The notes below the pieces were generated by a model. The model was not told the origin of the DNA and did not search any database. It was given only the letters and a program-made list of their open reading frames with translations. The position numbers and the translations under genes were made by a program. 64,000 nucleotides of DNA from NCBI RefSeq assembly GCF_000275825.1, contig NZ_JH719942.1, positions 3,726,614 through 3,790,613 on the forward strand, written 5' to 3'. Origin of the DNA: Saprospira grandis DSM 2844. GTDB lineage: Bacteria > Bacteroidota > Bacteroidia > Chitinophagales > Saprospiraceae. This document shows positions 34,358 to 41,225 of the stretch, one piece after another (position 1 is the stretch's first letter; each line of letters starts with the position of its first letter).

Positions 34358-35042
34358 AAAAGCTTTGTTTGGATCTACAGCTGGAAAATCTGCTTTTTTG
34401 CTAAGAGCTAGTTTGATAGGAGACGAAAAAATAGCAAGTTATAAAATGTTGCCTCATCGAGAGCGGTCTTTTAGAGCGGAAGCCTTTTCGCCTAGGCAGA
34501 AATTTACCGTGACGATTTCGGCTAGGGATGAAAAAGTGTTTTCTTCTATCAAGAAGGTTTTTTTATTTCTGTCTATAGCAGGAGGATTAGGAAAGCGAGC
34601 AAGAAGAGGGTTTGGGAGTTTTTTTGTGGAAAATCAAGGTTATTCACTTTTAACATTAGAAGATGTTTGGGGAATCTGTTTTTCAGATGCAGAATGGGAG
34701 CAAGAATTTACTTTTAATAGAAATTATGCAGAGGAGATTGTGAAAAAAAATAAAGGCAAAGCGGCTTATGGCTTTTTGAAAAAGATTACATTTGGTTTTC
34801 CGGACCGCTTAGCATTGAAAAAAATAGGTCAGAGCACACATGACTTAAAACATGAATACAAATGGGATTATGCTAACATAATGGGCAGCGGAAAACCTCG
34901 TTTTGCTTCTCCTATGTATACTTCTGTAAGTAAGGAATTTGCCCCTGTGATTACGGAATTGGCTTGTTTTCCTGAAAGAGGGACTGTAGATTTATATTTA
35001 AAGAGAGAAGTATTTGATAACTACAGAAAGGATGTACTTTAA
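34194..35042 (+). CDS. cmr1: Cmr1-like RAMP protein, copy a
   Basis: 282 residues. The N-terminus MHRITFECETITPMFMAGAD, then PELRAPSIKGALRFWWRA, is the classic Cmr1 (Cas7-group RAMP) start. A second glycine-rich RAMP loop follows at IAGGLGKRARRGFGSFFV (about 126-143), and the chain ends with GKPRFASPMYTSVSK..PVITELACFPE, again Cmr1-like. By family knowledge Cmr1 caps the crRNA 3' end of the type III-B complex next to Cmr6. It heads the operon. The first 54 residues are identical to Cmr1b, while the rest differs, so this is a distinct subunit rather than a dead duplicate: the frame is intact and both RAMP loops remain. Shorter than usual for the family (300 or more). Confidence 0.85.
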   Translation: MHRITFECETITPMFMAGADGKTPELRAPSIKGALRFWWRALNGHLELEELKEREKALFGSTAGKSAFLLRASLIGDEKIASYKMLPHRERSFRAEAFSPRQKFTVTISARDEKVFSSIKKVFLFLSIAGGLGKRARRGFGSFFVENQGYSLLTLEDVWGICFSDAEWEQEFTFNRNYAEEIVKKNKGKAAYGFLKKITFGFPDRLALKKIGQSTHDLKHEYKWDYANIMGSGKPRFASPMYTSVSKEFAPVITELACFPERGTVDLYLKREVFDNYRKDVL

Positions 35043-35057
35043 AAGCAGTTTAGGTTA

Positions 35058-36473
35058 ATGGAAGAATTTAAAATAGAGTTGAAATTAAAGGAGTTGCAAA
35101 TTCAGGGATTTCGTCCTTTTGAAGAAAAGATACTATTGCCATTTCAGCCAGACATAACAGTTATTGTAGGAAATAATGCTTCGGGGAAAACATCTATATT
35201 AGATGTTTTAGCCAATTTGTTGAAAGCTGTACCTAATATGTTAAATAATAATAGGTTGGACCAGCATGTACTTTTGGGTGCAGAAGACATCAACTATAAT
35301 ATAAAGCCTCGGGAGTCGGTAAGTCAGCTTAGCTTAATTGCTGCTTATCCTGAGGTGAATTTTGAGGAAGAAGAAGAGTTGATCAATCAAGAAGAGGAGA
35401 TATCTTTTGAATTGAGGTTGAATCCGAGTCAATCTGTAAGAGAGCAAAAAATAAGGCTGACATCATCTGATGAGGACACCGCTAATGGGGACACCGCCTT
35501 AGGGGATAGTTACCCTATATTTCAGCGGGCAAAAGCTGAAAAAAAGAAAGTTTCCTTGCCTATTTTGGCTTATTATGCCGCTAGGCGTTTAGATCGGGCG
35601 GTAGATTCGCAAAAGGGAAACATTCTAAATATAGATGTATTTGCAAATTTCAGAAATGATGAGCTTAGTCAGGATTCTTTTGATTTAGAGCGTTTGCGAA
35701 GTTGGTTAAATTATTTAGAGCAAAGGCAGCTCAAGCAACAATATGAGACAGAAGAAAAAGAGAGGGAAGAGGAGGTTTGGAAAAATATTCAGCAAGTAGT
35801 TATTGATTTTCTTTCTGGTAATGGAGTGGTCTATGAGGGGGTAGAGACAATTTACAATACAAAATATCCTAATGGTACCTTAGCTGTAAAAACGAATAAG
35901 GGGTCTAGATCTATACAACAACTTTCTTCAGGAGAAAAAAATATACTTTTATTAGTCATTGATATAGCAAGGCAGCTAGTCATTGCCAATCCAGATGCAA
36001 CAAATCCTTTACAAGAGGGAACTGGAATTGTTCTGATTGATGAAGTTGATTTGCATTTGCATCCAGCCTGGCAAGAACAGTTGTTTGATAAGTTGAAAAA
36101 ATGTTTTCCAAAATTGCAGTTTGTCGTGAGTACACATAGTCCTCATGTAGTGCGTCATTTGAAAAAAGAAAATTTAGTCATCATTGAGCAAGAGGAAGAT
36201 GGGCCACTTTTACTGCAAGTAGGTAAAAAGTATATAGAAGAGCGATCAGTAGAATCAATTTTAGCAGAGGTATTTAAAATTTCTTTAGAAGGTAAGCATG
36301 ATACTAAAGTGAGAGACTTTTATGACTTATTGGCGGAGGGAGATTTAGAGAAAGCGAAAGAACTGCTTTCTGAGTTAGAGAAATTTTGGGGAGAAGATGA
36401 TCAGCAGATAAAAGCAACCACTGCGGCCTATGATTTAGAAATGAAATGGCTAGAAGATGATGAGGAGGAATAA
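35058..36473 (+). CDS. PtuA-like AAA ATPase inserted in the CRISPR operon
   Basis: 471 residues. The SMC/OLD-like ATPase has LKELQIQGFRPFEEKILLPF, Walker A GNNASGKT (residues 38-45), a coiled/charged middle (about 215-250, rich in Glu and Lys), signature LSSGEKNILLLVIDIARQL, Walker B GIVLIDEVDLHLHP (Asp328-Glu329) and an H-loop STHSPHVV. Unlike the OLD nucleases no TOPRIM domain is visible after it. The C-terminal YDLLAEGDLEKAKELLSELEKFWGED tail fits PtuA proteins of Septu and of retron Ec78-type systems. It sits 15 bp after cmr1a and 31 bp before the HNH gene, which is its expected partner. ATPase assignment is firm; PtuA assignment rests on motifs and pairing. Confidence 0.82.
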   Translation: MEEFKIELKLKELQIQGFRPFEEKILLPFQPDITVIVGNNASGKTSILDVLANLLKAVPNMLNNNRLDQHVLLGAEDINYNIKPRESVSQLSLIAAYPEVNFEEEEELINQEEEISFELRLNPSQSVREQKIRLTSSDEDTANGDTALGDSYPIFQRAKAEKKKVSLPILAYYAARRLDRAVDSQKGNILNIDVFANFRNDELSQDSFDLERLRSWLNYLEQRQLKQQYETEEKEREEEVWKNIQQVVIDFLSGNGVVYEGVETIYNTKYPNGTLAVKTNKGSRSIQQLSSGEKNILLLVIDIARQLVIANPDATNPLQEGTGIVLIDEVDLHLHPAWQEQLFDKLKKCFPKLQFVVSTHSPHVVRHLKKENLVIIEQEEDGPLLLQVGKKYIEERSVESILAEVFKISLEGKHDTKVRDFYDLLAEGDLEKAKELLSELEKFWGEDDQQIKATTAAYDLEMKWLEDDEEE

Positions 36474-36504
36474 GTTGGAATGAACAAAAAAACACAAAGA
36501 TTTT

Positions 36505-37209
36505 ATGCAAGCGATAAACAAAAAACGAGCTCATGAGCCGACTTCTTTAAGGCTGTATCGAGAGACAACAGATGCAGCCTCTTATACAGGATTACCTTCA
36601 GACGTTAAAAGAAAAATAAAGGATGTTCTTCTAAAAAGTGAGCAATTTTATTTATGTGCTTATTGTCTAGGAAAGATAGAGGTGTCAAGCGCTACGATCG
36701 AGCATTACTCAGCGCAAAATGGGGAAGAAGAAAATAGCGAAGAGGAAGACTTAAGCTATATGAATATGTTGGCTGTTTGTGCTGGAAACTGTAAAAATAA
36801 ACAGTCGAAAATAGAGCAACACTGCGATAAGGCTAGAGGAAATAAAACACTTCAATTTATAGACCCTAGAGAAAAAAGTAAATCGGAAGCTATATTGACC
36901 TATAGCTCAGATGGAAGAATTCTACCTAACAAGAGGAAAGTAGTTGATGAAGAGCTTCGATCAAAAATAGAAGAAGACCTGAAAGCGCTTAATTTAAATG
37001 CAGCTTGTTTGGTTTCCTCTCGCCAAAGTGCGAAAGAAGCAGCCCAAAGGTATCTAGATGCTGAGGCAAAAAAAGAAGAATGGTCCGTTCGGGATATAGA
37101 AAAAGCAATTGAGAAATGGGAAACCTTAAAAAAAGGCGCTAAACCTGCGCATTACTTATATGTAGTACTTTACCTAAAGAAAAAGCTAAAAGCCGCTAGA
37201 AGACGGTAA
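36505..37209 (+). CDS. PtuB-like HNH endonuclease (retron/Septu-associated TIGR02646 type)
   Basis: 234 residues. The zinc/HNH core is LCAYCLGKI (Cys51, Cys54), then TIEHYSAQN (Glu66, His67), YMNMLAVCAGNCKNK, a following HCDKARGN and FIDPREK. This order, with the IEHY-x3-N and C-x-G-N-C pattern, is that of the putative HNH nucleases paired with PtuA ATPases in Septu and retron Ec78-like defence. The C-terminal half is helical and highly basic (ends KKKLKAARRR). Family knowledge: PtuA holds PtuB, and the nuclease attacks DNA or tRNA when triggered. Here no reverse transcriptase gene is present; the pair is embedded between two cmr1 genes instead. All presumed catalytic residues are present. 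Confidence 0.82.
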   Translation: MQAINKKRAHEPTSLRLYRETTDAASYTGLPSDVKRKIKDVLLKSEQFYLCAYCLGKIEVSSATIEHYSAQNGEEENSEEEDLSYMNMLAVCAGNCKNKQSKIEQHCDKARGNKTLQFIDPREKSKSEAILTYSSDGRILPNKRKVVDEELRSKIEEDLKALNLNAACLVSSRQSAKEAAQRYLDAEAKKEEWSVRDIEKAIEKWETLKKGAKPAHYLYVVLYLKKKLKAARRR

Positions 37210-37224
37210 ACCATAGATTTTTTA

Positions 37225-37404
37225 CAAAAACTAAAAGCTTATGCACAGAATCACTTTTGAATGCGAGACCATTACGCCCATGTTTATGGCTGGGGCCGAT
37301 GGAAAAACGCCAGAGCTTCGAGCGCCAAGTATAAAAGGGGCGTTGCGGTTTTGGTGGCGCGCACTTAATGGGCATTTGGAGTTGGAAGAGTTGAAGGAGA
37401 GGGA
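37225..37404 (+). repeat. Direct repeat, copy 2: start of cmr1b
   Basis: Same 180 bp as 34178-34357 with two silent differences. Like copy 1 it includes 16 bases of the upstream region (CAAAAACTAAAAGCTT), so both genes have the same translation initiation region. Confidence 0.95.
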
Positions 37405-38200
37405 GGGGGAGATTTTTGGGAATACAGAGCAGCGTAGTAAAGTGTTGTTGAGGGTGCGGGAGGTGGATGTCATATATTCAAATACTACCTTTTTAGCTAG
37501 TATAGGGCGAAAAGCTCATGATATAAAGTATTTGGCCTATGGAGTAGAAGACCATTATTATATAGAAGAAGGTAGTCGCTTTGAAGTAGTGGTTTCGTGT
37601 AAAAATTATGAAATTATAGAAAAGCATATAAAACCAGCTTTTAGTGCATTAGTAGCATTTGGAGGTTTGGGAGCAAAAGGCCGTAACGGTTTTGGTTCTA
37701 TAAAAGCATCAAATGTAGATGATATCGATACAGTGTTAAGGTATTCTGCATTTAAACAAGAAATACAGGCAAGATATACTGCACTTTCATCAAAAGTAAA
37801 AGTTTTTGAAGGGGTTTACTCGGTACGCAGTTGGGAGGTAGGAATATCTGATTTGAAATTTATTTATGCAGATAATGGGAAGAAAAAGATCTATCCAAAA
37901 AAGAATAGAGCCTATATTGCTGCGCCGTATCCTAATGTGGAAACTCCAGAGAGGCATGCAAAGCTTTTTTTTATGAGTTTCTTTGAGGTAAAGGGTGAGA
38001 TCTATTATAGAATTACATTTATTCCATATCAATATTTGAGTGGATACCCATTAGGCAATAAAGTGTCTTATGATAGTATCTTTAAGACTTGGACTCAGGT
38101 GATTTATGATGAAGGAAGTGGAATGAATGATAACATTTATAATTCGTCTGATCAAGATGATTTTTTACTAAAAAAAAGAGAACATAATGACAACCACTAA
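37241..38200 (+). CDS. cmr1: Cmr1 RAMP protein, copy b
   Basis: 319 residues. It shares residues 1-54 exactly with Cmr1a, then diverges: FGNTEQRSKVLLRVREVD, glycine-rich loop FGGLGAKGRNGFGSIKA (about 145-161) and a C-terminal RAMP part (ERHAKLFFMSFFEVKGEIYYRITFIPYQYL). It overlaps the cmr2 start by 14 nt, the position expected of the ancestral cmr1 in a cmr operon, so this copy is probably the resident one. Function by family: Cmr1 subunit at the head of the type III-B effector complex, cytoplasmic. Confidence 0.88.
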   Translation: MHRITFECETITPMFMAGADGKTPELRAPSIKGALRFWWRALNGHLELEELKEREGEIFGNTEQRSKVLLRVREVDVIYSNTTFLASIGRKAHDIKYLAYGVEDHYYIEEGSRFEVVVSCKNYEIIEKHIKPAFSALVAFGGLGAKGRNGFGSIKASNVDDIDTVLRYSAFKQEIQARYTALSSKVKVFEGVYSVRSWEVGISDLKFIYADNGKKKIYPKKNRAYIAAPYPNVETPERHAKLFFMSFFEVKGEIYYRITFIPYQYLSGYPLGNKVSYDSIFKTWTQVIYDEGSGMNDNIYNSSDQDDFLLKKREHNDNH

Positions 38201-40103
38201 ACACCTATTCATATTTACCATTGGCCCAGTGCAGTCTTTTATTTCTAAGGCAAGAAAAACTCAGGACCTGTATGTTGGGAGTAGAATGCTTTCTGACCTT
38301 ATTGGTCAGGCGATGAAAAAGCTTGAAGGTTTAGAACCTAAGGTTGAATTTGTTTTTCCAAATAAGGAAGTAGCATCTAAATCAAATAAGGAAGTAGCAT
38401 CTAAATCAAATAAGGAAGTAGCATCTAACCCTAATCGTTTTGTCGCAGAATTAAGTAGGGATTCCACTGTTGACTGGCAAAGTCATTTTGAAGAATTACA
38501 GAAGCATATTTTTGACTACTTAAAAAAAGATGTAACTGGAGGTATATCTTTCCCTGCTAGTTGGTTTGCTCAGATAGAAGATTATTTTACTTGCTATTAT
38601 AGTAGCCTTCAATATACTGATGATACAGAATTTATTGCTGCCTTGAGTGACTTAGAGCGTCAACTAGCGGAGCGAAAAAATATTAGAGATTTTGCTTTCT
38701 TTGAAGAACAGGGGCGCAAATGCATGATCGACGGAGAATATAATGTGAAAATTTATCGTAAAAACGATAAGGAAGAAAATGCGAGTGATGATGAAAAACT
38801 TCGTAAGAAAAAATATCTTTTTGATGCTGACATCCTCATTTTAGGGGCGAATGAAAAGAGCAGTGTAAACTACAGAGCTCTAAAAAAGGGAGAGGGTTTA
38901 TCTGCTATATCTTTTTTGAAAAGACTTTATGCAGAAAAAGAGGAAAAGGATATAGCCTTATTTCCTTCTATTGCTGAAATTGCATTACGACCAACCATAG
39001 AGTCGGTAATGGATGAAGTAGAATCTAAAGCGATAGAGTTAGCACTTTTAGACTGTAAGTATAAGCTTGGTATACCCTTAAAAAGAGAGCATTTAAACAA
39101 AGGTAGTAAGAAATATGACGCTTGGGATTTATACTATGAAGATAACTGGACCAAAAAGCATTTTGAAGAAAATGGTTTGGACTTATCTGCCTTAGATAAA
39201 AGTAATCTTGTCATTGAAAAACGGGATGAGCTCCTCCAACTTATTAAGGATAATTCAAAAACGCTAGCCAAATATTACGCTATAGTATTTTTTGATGCTG
39301 ATGATATGGGTAAAAAGCTTCAAGCTGCGGAAAGTAAAGAAGATTACCAGCGATTATCGAATCGCTTGGCAAATTTTGCTCAAAAAGCGAGGAAGATTAC
39401 CGATGAGAATGCTTGGGGAAGAACTGTTTATGCTGGAGGAGACGATTTTGTTGGTTTTTTTAATTTGAACTATGTCTTTTCGCGGCTAAAACGCTTGAGA
39501 GTAGAATTTGACCGGATTGTCAATAGAGGAGAGGACATGGGCGAAAAGGAAAAAAAAGAATACCAGCTCACTTTTTCTGCGGGATTGGCAGTAGGACATT
39601 ATAAAACACCTTTAGGAATTGTTTTGAATGAGGCCAGAGGAATGGAGCGTAGAGCAAAATCCGTTGAGGGAAAAAATGCGATTGCGATTGCTGTTCTAAA
39701 ACGATCAGGAGAGATTCATGAAACGGTATGGCCTTGGTCTTTTGAAAATGATGGACAAGAATACTGGCCTATAGAATTTTTAGATGAGCTTACTTCTATC
39801 TATAAGGCGGAAGAATTGTCCAAACGGTTTAATCAAAAACTTGCAGAACAGTTCAGGTCTTTAGTTGACACAAATGGGAAACTAAAAGATGAATTACAAG
39901 ATGTGCTTAAGCGCAATTTGCAAAAGCGATGGGAGCGTCAACTAAATGTAAAGGAAGAAACGACTGAAGACAAGCGATCTAACTGGAAAGTACTTTATAA
40001 ACTACATGAAGAAACACATAGAAAAAACTATGGAGGCTTTCAAAATTTCATGTCGTTTATTGATATCGCTGAATTTATTTCTAGAGAACTAAACCGCAAA
40101 TAA
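38187..40103 (+). CDS. cmr2: Cmr2/Cas10 with intact GGDD palm, no HD domain
   Basis: 638 residues. It starts directly with HLFIFTIGPVQSFISKARKTQDLYVGSRMLSDL, the segment that in longer Cmr2 proteins follows the HD nuclease domain; an HD domain is therefore absent. Degenerate zinc-finger region at GRKCMIDGEYNVKIYR. The cyclase palm has FDADDMGK (369-376) and VYAGGDDF with GGDD at residues 417-420, then TFSAGLAVGHYKTPLG. Both metal-binding motifs are intact, so synthesis of cyclic oligoadenylate on target RNA binding is expected. A 24-bp tandem repeat (2.9 copies, 38361-38429) inserts NKEVASKS repeats at about residues 59-81. Its start overlaps cmr1b by 14 nt. Confidence 0.93.
   Translation: MTTTKHLFIFTIGPVQSFISKARKTQDLYVGSRMLSDLIGQAMKKLEGLEPKVEFVFPNKEVASKSNKEVASKSNKEVASNPNRFVAELSRDSTVDWQSHFEELQKHIFDYLKKDVTGGISFPASWFAQIEDYFTCYYSSLQYTDDTEFIAALSDLERQLAERKNIRDFAFFEEQGRKCMIDGEYNVKIYRKNDKEENASDDEKLRKKKYLFDADILILGANEKSSVNYRALKKGEGLSAISFLKRLYAEKEEKDIALFPSIAEIALRPTIESVMDEVESKAIELALLDCKYKLGIPLKREHLNKGSKKYDAWDLYYEDNWTKKHFEENGLDLSALDKSNLVIEKRDELLQLIKDNSKTLAKYYAIVFFDADDMGKKLQAAESKEDYQRLSNRLANFAQKARKITDENAWGRTVYAGGDDFVGFFNLNYVFSRLKRLRVEFDRIVNRGEDMGEKEKKEYQLTFSAGLAVGHYKTPLGIVLNEARGMERRAKSVEGKNAIAIAVLKRSGEIHETVWPWSFENDGQEYWPIEFLDELTSIYKAEELSKRFNQKLAEQFRSLVDTNGKLKDELQDVLKRNLQKRWERQLNVKEETTEDKRSNWKVLYKLHEETHRKNYGGFQNFMSFIDIAEFISRELNRK
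38361..38429 (+). repeat. 24-bp tandem repeat, 2.9 copies, inside cmr2
   Basis: Unit AATAAGGAAGTAGCATCTAA-ATCA encoding NKEVASKS, copied at 38361, 38385 and 38409 (last one shortened). Copies are identical and in frame, so recent slippage or expansion is likely. Confidence 0.9.
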
Positions 40104-40112
40104 ATAAGAACT

Positions 40113-41222
40113 ATGGATAATATTTTTGAAGTGACAATAACTCCTTTAGATACCGTTTTCTTTAGGGATGCCAAACCTTTTACGATGGGGGATGACAGTT
40201 GGGGGAATGGACTTTTTCCACCAGCACCTTCTGTTTTATATGGAGCGATTCGTTCTGCTTATTTATATCAACATCCTCATATCTTAGAAGAAAAATTAGT
40301 CGATACAGATCAAGATCCTTCTAAAAGCATAGAAGTAATTGGGATTAACTTGAATTATGAGAATAGTGACTTATTTCCACTTCCTTTAGATTTGGTTCAA
40401 GATAAGAATAGAATTGAAGTAGTTAGATCTAATGAAGTAGATCGCAAGAGGAAGAAAAAGAGGTACTTAAATGCTAAGCTTTTAGATAGGGGCTCTTTAG
40501 AAGAGAACTTTAGGGGGCTTAAAGTAGGCAATATATTAACAGGTGGCGTGGATAAAGACGTCGAGAGAATTGTAAATGGTCTTATAGACTTGGAATCTTT
40601 AGAAGACTACTATTGCTATGGTGCTTCCGAAATGAAGGAAGGTGTTGATGTATACACTTTAGACCAATTTCTTTTTGAAGAACCTAAAATAGGTAATCAA
40701 AGTGCAAGAACACTTGAACGAGAAGAAGATCGAGCATTATATCGAGTTGGTTTTAAGCGAATGCATAAAAAGTTAAGCTTTAAGCTGCAAGTAAAAGCGA
40801 AAGAGGACTTTTTGCTGCTTGACAAAAGTTTTGTTCGTTTAGGGGGCGAGGGGAAACTAGCTAAAATTAAAGTTGAAAAACCAGAGGAAGAAGAAGCTCT
40901 AGATTTAGATGAGGCAGAGTTTAAAATATTGCTGACCAGTCCAGCTTTTTTTGATAACGGCTGGTTCTCTCAAGAATTAGCAGATGCAGGCTTTGAGCTA
41001 ATCACTGCAGCTGTTGGTAATCCGGTAGCTATAGGTGGATTTGATTTGGCAAAAAAATGTCCTAAGCCACTAAGGAAGGCTGTTCCTGCAGGATCTGTTT
41101 ATTACTATAGGGGAAGTTCAGCCGCAGCAATCAAAGATTTCTTTCATGGAAGAAAGTCACTTTGTACTGCAAAAAGTGATCAAAAGCAAGGCTATGGTTT
41201 GTTTAAGTTGGCAAAAATTTAA
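40113..41222 (+). CDS. cmr3: Cmr3 (Cas5-group RAMP)
   Basis: 369 residues. The N-terminus FEVTITPLDTVFFRDAKPFTMG followed by FPPAPSVLYGAIRSAYL is diagnostic of Cmr3. It ends with the glycine-rich signature DQKQGYGLFKLAKI. In type III-B complexes Cmr3 binds Cmr2 and grips the 5' handle of the crRNA. Length and motifs are normal. It follows cmr2 by 9 bp and precedes the CARF gene by 3 bp. Confidence 0.92.
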   Translation: MDNIFEVTITPLDTVFFRDAKPFTMGDDSWGNGLFPPAPSVLYGAIRSAYLYQHPHILEEKLVDTDQDPSKSIEVIGINLNYENSDLFPLPLDLVQDKNRIEVVRSNEVDRKRKKKRYLNAKLLDRGSLEENFRGLKVGNILTGGVDKDVERIVNGLIDLESLEDYYCYGASEMKEGVDVYTLDQFLFEEPKIGNQSARTLEREEDRALYRVGFKRMHKKLSFKLQVKAKEDFLLLDKSFVRLGGEGKLAKIKVEKPEEEEALDLDEAEFKILLTSPAFFDNGWFSQELADAGFELITAAVGNPVAIGGFDLAKKCPKPLRKAVPAGSVYYYRGSSAAAIKDFFHGRKSLCTAKSDQKQGYGLFKLAKI

Positions 41223-41225
41223 ATC

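Noticed and set aside
34194..35042. cmr1a as a broken duplicate of cmr1b
   Set aside because: The frame is intact, both RAMP loops and a Cmr1-type C-terminus are present, and the differences in the shared block are silent. It is a separate functional-looking subunit.
36505..37209. Homing endonuclease of a group I intron or intein inserted in cmr1
   Set aside because: The HNH protein has the PtuB-type motif order and an ATPase partner. There is no intron or intein structure, and both cmr1 frames are separate complete genes.
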